This document shows positions 30,516 through 38,734 of a DNA stretch of 45,340 nt, piece by piece (position 1 is the first letter of the stretch; each line of letters starts with the position of its first letter). The DNA comes from Candidatus Oscillibacter pullicola. Its GTDB lineage: Bacteria; Bacillota; Clostridia; Oscillospirales; Oscillospiraceae. The translations under genes and the position numbers were made by a program. Under the pieces are notes generated by a model that was given only the letters and a program-made list of their open reading frames with translations, did no database searches and was not told the DNA's origin. The stretch spans positions 1-45,340 of the forward strand of contig DWXY01000071.1 in NCBI GenBank assembly GCA_019118935.1, read 5' to 3'.

Positions 30516-31163
30516 TCAGTTGTTGGAGGGGTGATTTCCCGTGATGGAGTACTCCACCCACTCCGCCACGTTGGTGGCGTGGTCGCCGATCCGCTCCAGA
30601 TACTTGGCCACCATGATGAGGTCCAGCCACAGCTCGCCGGAGTCGGCATCCGCGGCGATCAGCCCGATCAGCTCCTTCTTCACCTGGTTGAACAGGTCGT
30701 CCACCTGGTCGTCCTCCCGGCAGACCTCCCGGGCCAGCTCCAGGTCCCGCTTCACGAAGGAGTCCACGCTGTCCGTCACCATCCGGGTGACGGCCTTGGC
30801 CATCTCCTCGATCCGCTGGCGGCCGGGGCCGTCCGGCAGACGCACGAACCGGGTCAGCTCCGCGATGTCCGCCGCCTGGTCCCCGATCCGTTCCAGATCG
30901 GAGATCATCTTCAGCGCGGAGGAGATCTCCCGCAGGTCCCGGGCCACCGGCTGCTGCTGCAGCAGCAGCTTCAGGCAGAGGTTCTCCACCTCCCGCTCCT
31001 TCTGGTCGATCTCCCGCTCCGCCTCCCCGGCAGCCCGGGCCAGATCCTCGTCGCCCTTCATCAGGGCCTGGGCCGCGGCGGAGATGGCGTCCTCGCACAG
31101 GGCGCCCATCTGGATCATTTCCACGTGCAGCCGCTCCAGCTGCTCGCCAAATCTGTTTCTCAC
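30516..31163 (-). CDS. phoU: Phosphate transport regulator PhoU
   Basis: This 215-aa helical protein has the two-repeat PhoU pattern: RFGEQLERLHVEMIQMGALCEDAISAAAQALMKGDEDLAR in the first half and RRIEEMAKAVTRMVTDSVDSFVKRDLELAREV in the second. The metal-binding E/DxxxD helices LERIGDQAADIAEL and LERIGDHATNVAEWVEY occur once in each. PhoU restrains Pst transport and keeps PhoR quiet at high phosphate. GTG 31163 follows AAGGAGG; no ATG lies nearby. It sits 13 bases after pstB and before the HD gene. Confidence 0.92.
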   Translation of the reverse strand: MRNRFGEQLERLHVEMIQMGALCEDAISAAAQALMKGDEDLARAAGEAEREIDQKEREVENLCLKLLLQQQPVARDLREISSALKMISDLERIGDQAADIAELTRFVRLPDGPGRQRIEEMAKAVTRMVTDSVDSFVKRDLELAREVCREDDQVDDLFNQVKKELIGLIAADADSGELWLDLIMVAKYLERIGDHATNVAEWVEYSITGNHPSNN

Positions 31164-31176
31164 CTTGCGTCCCTCC

Positions 31177-31932
31177 TTAGCCGAACCGGCCGGTGATGTA
31201 GTCTTCTGTGCGCTTGTCCGTGGGGGTGGAGAACAGCGTCTCCGTCCTGCCGAACTCCACCAGGTCCCCCAGCAGGAAAAACGCCGTGTTGTCGGAGACA
31301 CGGGCGGCCTGCTGCATATTGTGGGTCACCATGATGACAGTATACTTGCTTTTCAGCTCCACTGCAAGGTCTTCGATCTTGGATGTGGAGATGGGATCCA
31401 GGGCGCTGGTGGACTCATCCATCAGCAGGATCTCCGGCTCCACCGCCAGGGCCCGGGCGATGCACAGCCGCTGCTGCTGCCCGCCGGAGAGGCCCAGGGC
31501 GCTCTTCTTCAGCCGGTCCTTCACCTCGTCCCAGATGGCGGCGGAGCGGAGGGAGTTCTCCACGATCTCGTCCAGCTTGGCCCGGGAGCGGATGCCGTGG
31601 GTCCGGGGGCCGTAGGCCACGTTGTCATAGATGCTCATGGGGAAGGGATTGGCCTTTTGGAACACCATGCCGATCTGCTTGCGCAGCCAGGTGGTGTCCA
31701 CGCTGGGAGCGTAGATGTTCTGCCCGGCGTAGTTGACCTCTCCCTCGATGCGGATGCCCGGCACTAGGTCGTTCATCCGGTTCAGGGTCTTCAGGAAGGT
31801 GGACTTGCCGCAGCCGGAAGGGCCGATCAGGGCGGTGATCTCGTGCTCCGGAATGTCGATATTCACACTGTGGAGGGCATGGTGCGCCCCGTACCACAGA
31901 TTCAGGTCCTTTACTTGAATGATGGTGGACAT
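31177..31932 (-). CDS. pstB: Phosphate ABC transporter ATP-binding protein PstB
   Basis: This 251-aa ATPase powers high-affinity phosphate import. Walker [10 protein letters not shown] is at 37-45, the Q-loop is in [20 protein letters not shown], the signature is LSGGQQQR, Walker B is [13 protein letters not shown] (with the usual Pst DEPT replaced by DEST), and the H-loop is VTHNMQQA. The [10 protein letters not shown] block is characteristic of PstB. A ribosome site, GAGGAG, lies before ATG 31932, 15 bases after pstA. Confidence 0.96.
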   Translation of the reverse strand: MSTIIQVKDLNLWYGAHHALHSVNIDIPEHEITALIGPSGCGKSTFLKTLNRMNDLVPGIRIEGEVNYAGQNIYAPSVDTTWLRKQIGMVFQKANPFPMSIYDNVAYGPRTHGIRSRAKLDEIVENSLRSAAIWDEVKDRLKKSALGLSGGQQQRLCIARALAVEPEILLMDESTSALDPISTSKIEDLAVELKSKYTVIMVTHNMQQAARVSDNTAFFLLGDLVEFGRTETLFSTPTDKRTEDYITGRFG

Positions 31933-31947
31933 TTCGTATCCTCCTCG

Positions 31948-32802
31948 TCAATTTTTCTTCAGCTTCCGGCCCACCAGATTGGCGGACAGGTTGATGACCA
32001 GCGTCAGCAGCATCAAAATGGTGGCGATGGCGAAGGCGATGTCCGTCTCGCCCCGCTCGCTGGCATACACATACAGGGCCACGGTCAATGTGGCGGAGGA
32101 GGATTCCAGCGCGGTCACAAAGTTGTTGAGTACCAGACCGAAACCGGCGGTGTACAGCAGCGCCGCGCTCTCGCCCACGATGCGGCCCACCGCCAGGATG
32201 CAGCCGGTGACGATGCCGTCCACCGCATTGGGCAGCACCACGGTGCGGACCATGTGCCATTTGCCGGCGCCCATGGCCAGGGCGCCCTCCCGGTAGGAGT
32301 CCGGCACGGTCTTCAGGCTCTCCTGAGTGGTGCGGACGATGGTGGGCAGGATCATCACCACCAGGGTCAGGCCGCCGGCCAGCACACCGGTCTTCAGGCC
32401 CATCATCTGGATGAAGAACAGCATGCCCACCAGGCCGAAGATGATGGAGGGGATGCCGGTGAGGGTCTCGGTGGCGAACTCGATGACGGCCACCAGACGC
32501 CGGTTGGTGGCGTACTCCGTCAGATAGATGGCGGCGCCCACGCCCAGGGGCAGCACGATCACCATGGACAGCAGGATGACATAGAGGGTGTTGAGAATAT
32601 TGGGCAGGATGCCGATGGTGTCGTTGATATAGCTGGACTGGGTGGACAGCAGCTCCCAGCTGATGAAGGGGATGCCCCGGTAGAAGATATAGCCGATGAT
32701 CAGCACCAGCAGCGCGCAGGTGAGGAAGCCGCAGAAGTACAGCACCGCCCGCAGGCCCTTGTCGTACAGCCGGCGCCGGGGGGACAGGGTATGGGATTCC
32801 AT
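31948..32802 (-). CDS. pstA: Phosphate ABC transporter permease PstA
   Basis: This 284-aa inner-membrane protein has about six transmembrane segments and the EAA-type loop contacting PstB (QESLKTVPDSYREGALAMGAGKWHMVRTVVLPNAVDGIVTG). GIPSIIFGLVGMLFF is a PstA hallmark. Six bases separate its start at 32802 from the end of pstC. With PstC it forms the phosphate channel. Confidence 0.93.
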   Translation of the reverse strand: MESHTLSPRRRLYDKGLRAVLYFCGFLTCALLVLIIGYIFYRGIPFISWELLSTQSSYINDTIGILPNILNTLYVILLSMVIVLPLGVGAAIYLTEYATNRRLVAVIEFATETLTGIPSIIFGLVGMLFFIQMMGLKTGVLAGGLTLVVMILPTIVRTTQESLKTVPDSYREGALAMGAGKWHMVRTVVLPNAVDGIVTGCILAVGRIVGESAALLYTAGFGLVLNNFVTALESSSATLTVALYVYASERGETDIAFAIATILMLLTLVINLSANLVGRKLKKN

Positions 32803-32808
32803 GTTCGG

Positions 32809-33768
32809 TCAGTCCTCCTTTTTCCGCTTGATGAAGACGTTGAGGAACACATTGATCAGCATGATGAAGAGGAACAGCACCAGGCCAATGGAGAACAGGG
32901 CGTTGCGGTGGAGAGAGCCCACGGAGGCGTAGGACATCTCCGAGGCGATGGCGGTGGTCAAAAACCGCACCGGCGTCAGCAGGCCCGGCATATTGGCCAC
33001 ATTTCCCGCCACCATGATGATGGCCATGGCCTCGCCGATGGCCCGGCCGATGCCCAGCACGATGGCGGTGGCGATGCCGCTGCGGGCAGCGGGCACGCTG
33101 ACCCGGAACACCGTCTCGATATGGGTGGCCCCCAGGGCCAGGGATGCCTCCTCGTACTCCCGGGGCACGGCGCGGAGCGCCGTCTCCGACACAGAGACGA
33201 TGGAGGGCAGGATCATCACCGCCAGCACGATGATGGCCGCCAGGAGCGTGGCGCCGGAGGGCAGGTCAAAGGCCACCCGGATGGCGGGCACCAGCAGGAT
33301 CATGCCCACCAGACCGTACACCACAGAGGGGATGCCCGCCAGCAGTTCCACTGCCGTATGAACTACGGCGGCAAACTTGGGCGGCGCCACCTTGGACAGG
33401 AAAATGGCCGTCATCAGGCCGATGGGCACCCCCACGAGAATGGCTCCCGCGGTGCCCGCGAAGGAGGTGAGAATGATGGCGAAGATGCCGAAGTCTCCGG
33501 TAGAGGCATACCAGCGGGTCCCAAACAGGAAGTTGATGGGCCCGATCTCCAGGATGGCCGGCAGGCCGGAGATGATGAGGTAGATGCTGATGAGGAGCAC
33601 GAACGCCACAGCCACCATGCCGCAGATGAAGAAGATGGCATTCATCACCTTCTCCATGGCCTTCAGGGCCTTCTTGCCGGTCATGGGCTCCTTTTTCCGG
33701 CCGGCGATGCCGGTCAGGGCGCCGTCCACGGCGGCCTCCACAGCCTGCCCCACGATTTCATGTTCCAT
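32809..33768 (-). CDS. pstC: Phosphate ABC transporter permease PstC
   Basis: This 319-aa protein is the partner permease, with a hydrophilic N-terminus of about 40 residues and six helices after it. The coupling loop ETALRAVPREYEEASLALGATHIETVFRVSVPAARSGIATAIVLGIGRAIGEAMAI and GIPSVVYGLVGMILL match PstC. The start is ATG 33768, behind AAAGGAGAA; the open frame further upstream lies in the pstS-pstC gap. That gap holds a GC hairpin. Confidence 0.93.
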   Translation of the reverse strand: MEHEIVGQAVEAAVDGALTGIAGRKKEPMTGKKALKAMEKVMNAIFFICGMVAVAFVLLISIYLIISGLPAILEIGPINFLFGTRWYASTGDFGIFAIILTSFAGTAGAILVGVPIGLMTAIFLSKVAPPKFAAVVHTAVELLAGIPSVVYGLVGMILLVPAIRVAFDLPSGATLLAAIIVLAVMILPSIVSVSETALRAVPREYEEASLALGATHIETVFRVSVPAARSGIATAIVLGIGRAIGEAMAIIMVAGNVANMPGLLTPVRFLTTAIASEMSYASVGSLHRNALFSIGLVLFLFIMLINVFLNVFIKRKKED

Positions 33769-33820
33769 AAGGTTCTCCTTTGTTCCCGGACAAGGCGTCC
33801 GTCCTGATTTCAGCGGAACG

Positions 33821-33849
33821 GCCGCCGCCCCAGTGGTGGGCACGGCGGC
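33821..33849 (-). promoter_or_regulatory. Intergenic hairpin between pstS and pstC
   Basis: GCCGCCG and CGGCGGC plus GGG/CCC pairs form a stem in the 118-bp gap. Such hairpins protect upstream pstS mRNA and reduce read-through, giving more binding protein than permease. The stem has no T-run. Confidence 0.5.
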
Positions 33850-33886
33850 TGACCGCATATATGAGGGTGGCAAAACAAGCGTTGTC

Positions 33887-34768
33887 TTACTGGGCCACGG
33901 GCACGGCGCCGGCACCGGCGATCAGGTCGCTGGCGGCGGTGGAGGTGGCGAAGTCGAAGAAGGCCTGGGCCGCGTCGGACAGGGCCTCATCGGTGCGGGT
34001 GGCGAACACGAAGGGACGCTGAATGGCATAGCTGCCGTCCAGGACCGTGGCCTCAGAGGGAGCCACGCCGCCCACGGTCAGGACCGTGATGCCCTCCTGA
34101 TCCTGCACAGCGGAGAGAGAGGCATAGCCGATGGCGCCGGGGGTGGTGCGGACCGCCTCGATCACGGCGCCGGTGGAGCTCAGCTCCTGGGCCAGCACGC
34201 ACTGGTCCTCGGTGCCGGTGATGGACTCGAAGCCGTCCCGGGTGCCGGAGCCGGACTCACGGCCGATCACGGCGATGGCGCCGGCGTCGCTGCCGAACTC
34301 AGACCAATCGGTGACAGCGCCGGTGTAGATGGAGGCGATCTGCTCCAGAGTCAGGTCGGTGACGGAGTTCTCAGCGTTGACGATCACGGCGATGCCGTCC
34401 AGGGCCACGATGGTCTCGGTCAGGCCGCCCGCCTTCTCGTCATCGGTCAGCGCGCGGGAGGCCAGGCCGATGTCGCAGCTGCCGTTGGACACAGCCTCGA
34501 TGCCGGAGCCGGAGCCGGTGGGGTTGTAGGTGACGGACACGCCGGAGTTGTCGGCCATAAACTGCTCACCCAGGGCGCCGATGACCTCCTCCATGGAAGT
34601 GGAGCCATCGGTGGCCACAGTGCCGCTCAGCTCGGTGGTCTCCTCCTGGGCGGTGTCGTTGGAAGCGGTATCATCTGTGGTGTCGTCAGCCGTGGTGTCA
34701 CCGCCGCAGCCGGCCAGCAGAGCCATGACCATGGTCAGGGACAGCAAGAGCGAAAATACTTTTTTCAT
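33887..34768 (-). CDS. pstS: Phosphate-binding lipoprotein PstS
   Basis: This 293-aa protein has a lipoprotein signal ending in LLAGC, so Cys21 should be acylated and the protein held on the outer face of the membrane. A Thr/Asp-rich linker (about 23-48) precedes the binding domain. TDGSTSMEEVIGALGE, YNPTGSGSGIEAV and GRESGSGTRDGFESI are the phosphate-contact loops of PstS. The domain is typical in length. It is the first gene of the operon, with a Pho-box promoter upstream. Confidence 0.95.
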   Translation of the reverse strand: MKKVFSLLLSLTMVMALLAGCGGDTTADDTTDDTASNDTAQEETTELSGTVATDGSTSMEEVIGALGEQFMADNSGVSVTYNPTGSGSGIEAVSNGSCDIGLASRALTDDEKAGGLTETIVALDGIAVIVNAENSVTDLTLEQIASIYTGAVTDWSEFGSDAGAIAVIGRESGSGTRDGFESITGTEDQCVLAQELSSTGAVIEAVRTTPGAIGYASLSAVQDQEGITVLTVGGVAPSEATVLDGSYAIQRPFVFATRTDEALSDAAQAFFDFATSTAASDLIAGAGAVPVAQ

Positions 34769-34816
34769 GTCGAAGATTACTCCTTTTCCTATGTCTGTTG
34801 CTCAAGGGACGGTCTT

Positions 34817-34872
34817 AGTATAAACAGCCGGAAGTAAAATCCGACACCAGGGCTTTGTAAAGTCTGTGTAAA
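34817..34872 (-). promoter_or_regulatory. Pho-box promoter of the pst-pho operon
   Basis: On the minus strand, TTTACA (34872-34867) and TTTACA (34861-34856) are exactly 11 bp apart, as in Gram-positive PhoP boxes (TTHAHA-N5). TATACT at 34822-34817 serves as -10. The -35 region is poor, which fits an activator-dependent promoter. Confidence 0.75.
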
Positions 34873-34901
34873 ATCCTTCTTTTTGCAAGCGCATTCAGAT
34901 G

Positions 34902-34942
34902 CAAAAAACAGCTCCCGGATTGCTCCGGGAGCTGTTTTCAAA
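34902..34942. terminator. Bidirectional terminator between the phosphatase gene and pstS
   Basis: AAAACAGCTCCCGGA-TTGC-TCCGGGAGCTGTTTT, a perfect 15-bp stem flanked by A- and T-runs. Confidence 0.85.
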
Positions 34943-34958
34943 AACGAAACGAGTGTTT

Positions 34959-36350
34959 TCAGGCGGCGGGGATGGTCAGCACCTGCCCGATGTAGATCAT
35001 GCCAGGGTCACGGATGATGTCCCGGTTGGCCTCGTAGATCACGGTCCAGCGGGTGCCGGTGCCGTACACCTCATAGGCGATGTTCCACAGGCAGTCTCCC
35101 GCCTCCACCGTGTAGGTCCGGGCCTGGGGAGCGGGCTCCTCCGGCGTCTCTTCCGCGGGAGCCTCGGTCTCCACCGTGTAGTCCTTGGCCAGGTTCGCCT
35201 TCAGGGCGGTCACCTCGTCTGCGGTCAGACCGGCGTCCAGCATATAGTCCTCTGCCGCAGCGGCCAGATCCACAGTGGTCAGGTCCGTGCCCTCCGCAGC
35301 GCCGGTGATGTTGGTGAGGATGGAGACGATGTTGCTGTTCTTCACCGCCTCATACTGCTCGCTGCCCTCTTCCAGGTGGTAGTAATTCATATAGGTGGTC
35401 ATGTAGTCCGCCACCACCTCGTCATAGGTGGCGCCCATCAGGCACTCCAGCAGGGCGGAGACAAAGCCGGCCCGGTCCTTGCCCTCGTTGCAGTGGACCA
35501 GATAGGGCCCCTCGTTCTCCGCGAAGAAGCGCAGGCCCTCCGCCAGACCGGACTTGAAGTCCGCGGCGGTGAAGTCCACGCCCAGGTTCAGCGCCTTCAC
35601 CTTCCCCGCCTCGTACAGGGACTGGTAGTAGGGGGAATCAAAGCCCTCGGCGGCGATATAGCCCTCGATCAGCTCGTTGGAATCCGCCAGATTCATCACG
35701 GTCTGGATGCTGTTGGCCTCCGCCAGATCGTCGGCATAGGCAGCCCGGTTCAGCTCGTTGTTCACGGGGCTGCTGCTGCGGAAGAAGGCGTTCTCCCCCA
35801 GATCGCCCACAGCCACATTGCGGAAGTTGGCGAACACCGCGTCGGAGGCGTAGTCCGCCCGCTCATTGGTACGGGTCAGCTGGTGAATCAGATACTGGTC
35901 ATAGTAGCCGCCTGCCTCCTTCATGGAGATGGAAACCGTGATGGTCTCCAGGGACTGGCCCTCCGGAAACTCCCAGGTATAGGAGCCGTCCTCCGCGGTG
36001 ACCTTCATGGCCAGGCCGTTGGTGGTGGCAAAATCTCCCATGTTGATGGCGGCGATCAGCACGCCCTCGCTGTCCCGCAGCACCAGCGCGCCGGTGTCCA
36101 CGTCGGAGTAGTTGGTGCACAGGGGCATGTCATACCCGGTGCCGTTGACGGTGACGGTCAGCAGGTCACCGTATGTGTAGCCGCCGTCCTTCAGGTCCGC
36201 CGGGTCGATGTCCAGAACGATGTTGCCGTACTTCTGGATCTCGGTCACGCCGCCCTCCAGGGTGGGATACTCCGTCTCCGCGGCGGATGCGGGCAGCGCC
36301 AGGCTGAGCATCAGCACCAGGGACAGGAGCAGGGACAATGTCTTCTTCAT
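34959..36350 (-). CDS. Exported tyrosine-type phosphatase with N-terminal beta domain and LysM
   Basis: This 463-aa protein starts at ATG 36350 (GGGAGGA at six bases; the earlier ATG abuts the site). Residues 1-23 form a Sec signal ending in ASA-A. Residues about 35-115 (YGNIVLDIDPADL..., NYSDVDTGALV, DSEGVLIAAINMGD) resemble the C-terminal beta domain of SAM hydroxide adenosyltransferases. A phosphatase domain follows at about 170-400 with the P-loop HCNEGKDRAG, Cys287 and Arg293, in the Y_phosphatase3 style. A Pro/Glu linker leads to a C-terminal LysM at about 415-463 (YTVEAGDCLWNIAYEVYG). It likely acts on phosphate esters outside the cell, held on peptidoglycan. It has its own promoter without a Pho box. 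Confidence 0.75.
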   Translation of the reverse strand: MKKTLSLLLSLVLMLSLALPASAAETEYPTLEGGVTEIQKYGNIVLDIDPADLKDGGYTYGDLLTVTVNGTGYDMPLCTNYSDVDTGALVLRDSEGVLIAAINMGDFATTNGLAMKVTAEDGSYTWEFPEGQSLETITVSISMKEAGGYYDQYLIHQLTRTNERADYASDAVFANFRNVAVGDLGENAFFRSSSPVNNELNRAAYADDLAEANSIQTVMNLADSNELIEGYIAAEGFDSPYYQSLYEAGKVKALNLGVDFTAADFKSGLAEGLRFFAENEGPYLVHCNEGKDRAGFVSALLECLMGATYDEVVADYMTTYMNYYHLEEGSEQYEAVKNSNIVSILTNITGAAEGTDLTTVDLAAAAEDYMLDAGLTADEVTALKANLAKDYTVETEAPAEETPEEPAPQARTYTVEAGDCLWNIAYEVYGTGTRWTVIYEANRDIIRDPGMIYIGQVLTIPAA

Positions 36351-36402
36351 ACGCATTCCTCCCAAATTCTCGTCGGTCCTGTTGCGGGACCTTCTGTTTC
36401 GT

Positions 36403-36431
36403 ATCATAGCACAGGCGTTTCCGCTTTTCCA
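36403..36431 (-). promoter_or_regulatory. Promoter of the phosphatase gene
   Basis: TGGAAA (36431-36426), a 17-bp spacer and TATGAT (36408-36403) with TGC upstream (extended -10). No TTTACA repeat is seen near it. Confidence 0.55.
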
Positions 36432-36488
36432 GAGGCTTCCCTCTTTTTCAAGCGTTTTTTCAGGTCTTCCCGGGGCGGGCATCCGCTC

Positions 36489-36517
36489 TTGCGGTCCGCT
36501 TTCGGGTCAGATATAAT
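36489..36517 (+). promoter_or_regulatory. Promoter of the MoxR operon
   Basis: TTGCGG at 36489-36494, a 17-bp spacer and a perfect TATAAT at 36512-36517. Confidence 0.65.
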
Positions 36518-36552
36518 AAAGGGGTATTTCATGGAACCGAGGAGGCGCGACT

Positions 36553-37527
36553 ATGGACTTCACAGAGCTCCGCCATCTGGCGGAGCAGATCGAGGCGGAG
36601 TGCGGCAAGGCCATCATCGGCAAGGGTGAGCAGAGCCGCCTGGTGCTCACCAGCCTGTTCGCCGGCGGGCACGTGCTGATTGACGATATCCCCGGCGTGG
36701 GCAAGACCACGCTGGTGAAGGCCCTCTCCGCGGTGCTGGGCTGCGGCATGGTGCGGGTGCAGTTCACCCCGGACCTGCTGCCCTCGGACATCGTGGGCAT
36801 GAACATTTACAGCCAGAAGACCGGGGAGATGGTCTTCACCCCCGGCCCCGTCATGACCAACATCCTGCTGGCGGATGAGATCAACCGGGCCATTCCCCGC
36901 ACCCAGTCCGCCCTGCTGGAGGCCATGGAGGAGCGGCAGGTGTCCGTGGACGGCGTCACCTATCCCCTGGCCCCGCCCTTCATGGTCCTGGCCACCCAGA
37001 ACCCGGTGGAGACGGAGACCACCTTCGCCCTGCCCGCCGCCCAGCTGGACCGCTTCCTATTCAAGCTCTCCATGGGCTACCCCTCCCCCAGGGAGGAGGC
37101 CGCCATGCTCCGGACCGTGGGAGACGGGGCCGCCTTTGCGGACCTCCGCCCCCTGCTCTCCCCGGAGGAGATCAACCGGATTACCCGGGAGATCCGTCAG
37201 GTCCGCCTGTCCGATCCGGTGGTGGCGTACATCGTGGAGCTGGTCCAGGCCACCCGGGAGCAGCCGGAGCTGGCCTGCGGCGCCAGCCCCCGGGTGTCCC
37301 GGGACCTGTTCCGGGCCTCCAAGGCCTACGCCGCCCTCTCCGGCCGGGACTATGTCACCCCGGACGATGTGAAGTATCTGGCCCGCTATGTCCTGCCCCA
37401 CCGGGTGCTGCTGTCCCATCAGGCGGCGCTCTCCGGCCTGGAGGCGGCCGGCGTGGTGGAGACCGTACTGGCCCAGGTGCCCTGCCGGGAGACCGGGGAG
37501 GTCCTTGCCCATGGCCAGAACGCCTGA
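36553..37527 (+). CDS. MoxR-family AAA+ ATPase
   Basis: This 324-aa chaperone-like ATPase has Walker A PGVGKTT (47-53), Walker B ILLADEIN (104-111), sensor LATQNPVE (about 140-147) and the C-terminal lid with SPRVSRDLFRASKAYAALSGRDYVTPDDVK. The FTPDLLPSDIVG block is the MoxR hallmark. MoxR proteins help assemble or fold partners encoded nearby, usually with DUF58 and membrane or transglutaminase proteins. GGAGG precedes ATG 36553. It overlaps the next gene by 17 bases. Confidence 0.92.
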   Translation: MDFTELRHLAEQIEAECGKAIIGKGEQSRLVLTSLFAGGHVLIDDIPGVGKTTLVKALSAVLGCGMVRVQFTPDLLPSDIVGMNIYSQKTGEMVFTPGPVMTNILLADEINRAIPRTQSALLEAMEERQVSVDGVTYPLAPPFMVLATQNPVETETTFALPAAQLDRFLFKLSMGYPSPREEAAMLRTVGDGAAFADLRPLLSPEEINRITREIRQVRLSDPVVAYIVELVQATREQPELACGASPRVSRDLFRASKAYAALSGRDYVTPDDVKYLARYVLPHRVLLSHQAALSGLEAAGVVETVLAQVPCRETGEVLAHGQNA

Positions 37528-38734
37528 GTCCGCCGCAGTGGACTTCGCCGAGTCCAGCCTGTTCACGGGGCGCCTCTCCATCCTGGCCCTGGCGGCCTGC
37601 GGGGTGGGCTTCAGCCTGAGCGGGCGGCTGCCCGCCGCCATCTTCTCTCTGGCGGCGGCCGCCGTGGCCGCCGCGGCCCGCCTCTGGGCCCGCCATGTGC
37701 TGGACGGCGTGACCGCCGCCCTCCAAGCGGAGCGGAGTTGCGTCTTCCCCGGGGAGCCCTGTCCTCTGCGGGTGACGCTGGACAACCCCAAGTGGCTGCC
37801 CCTGGTCTGGCTGACGGTGCGCTTCCCCCTGGAGCCGGGCGGCGCCCTCCGGCCGGAGCACCGCTGGGAGACCGTGGAACTCCAGGAGGGGCCCGTGCAG
37901 AAGCCCTATTATGAAAAGAACGTCTCCTTCCTGCTGGGGCATCAGCGGATGTCCTACACCAGCCGCCTCCAGGCGGAGCACCGGGGCCTGCTGTCCTTTG
38001 ACCGGATCCGGCTGCTCTCCGGCGACGGCCTGTGCCTCTGCGTCCGGGAGAAGGAAATCCCGCTGCCCAGGCCCGTGACGCTGGCGGTGTTTCCCCGGCT
38101 GGTCCCCGTGTCCACCCGCTGGTTCCTGCGCAACAGCTGGGAGCTGGAGACCGGCGCCCGGGGCTTTCAGGACGACCGGACCGTGATCCGGAACGTCCGC
38201 GCCTACCAGCCGGGGGACAACGCCCGGTCCCTGAACTTCCGCCTGATGGCCCGGGGACAGGGCGCCATGGTGAACATCTACGAGAAAATCTCCCCCCGCC
38301 GGGCCGCGTTCCTGCTGGACGGCGCCTCCTTCGCGGGCCTGCCGCCGGAGGACTTCGAATCCGCCCTGGAGATCCTGGGCTCCCTGGCGGCGCAGCTGAC
38401 GGAAGAGGAGGTGGCCGTATCTCTGTTCATCTCCCGCCCCGCCGGGCGGCCGGAGCAGTTCGCCACCTGCCGCGACCGGCGGCAGCTGCCCGCGGTCCTG
38501 ACGCTGCTGGCCGCCGCGGACACCGCTGTCTCCATCACGGCGGACGAGATCCTGCCGCGCCTCCGCAGCCTCTCCGGCGCCTTTCTGGTCTGCGGGGATG
38601 TCCGCCGCCTGGACGCCGGCACCTGCGCGCTGCTGGAGCGGCACCGCGTCCCCCTGCTGGCCTGGGGGGAACAGTCTCACCCCCTCCTGCGGATCCTGGA
38701 CCTGAACGCCTTTCGGGCGGGAGGCGGCCTATGA
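37511..38734 (+). CDS. DUF58-domain protein
   Basis: This 407-aa protein has hydrophobic helices at about 25-60 and then a mainly soluble part. The DUF58 motif RNVRAYQPGDNARSLNFRLMAR is at about 226-247, followed by a von Willebrand A-like region (LLDGASF). The usual I-x-W of the motif reads L-N-F. ATG 37511 follows GGGGAGG. In the family it works with the MoxR ATPase. The reading frame overlaps the MoxR end by 17 bases and the following gene's start by four, so the three are translated together. Confidence 0.85.
   Translation: MARTPESAAVDFAESSLFTGRLSILALAACGVGFSLSGRLPAAIFSLAAAAVAAAARLWARHVLDGVTAALQAERSCVFPGEPCPLRVTLDNPKWLPLVWLTVRFPLEPGGALRPEHRWETVELQEGPVQKPYYEKNVSFLLGHQRMSYTSRLQAEHRGLLSFDRIRLLSGDGLCLCVREKEIPLPRPVTLAVFPRLVPVSTRWFLRNSWELETGARGFQDDRTVIRNVRAYQPGDNARSLNFRLMARGQGAMVNIYEKISPRRAAFLLDGASFAGLPPEDFESALEILGSLAAQLTEEEVAVSLFISRPAGRPEQFATCRDRRQLPAVLTLLAAADTAVSITADEILPRLRSLSGAFLVCGDVRRLDAGTCALLERHRVPLLAWGEQSHPLLRILDLNAFRAGGGL

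Noticed and set aside
31843-33807. 654-codon open frame antisense to pstA and pstC
   Set aside because: The product is a low-complexity His/Gly/Gln/Asp chain, the shadow of permease codons; the opposite strand has clear pst genes.
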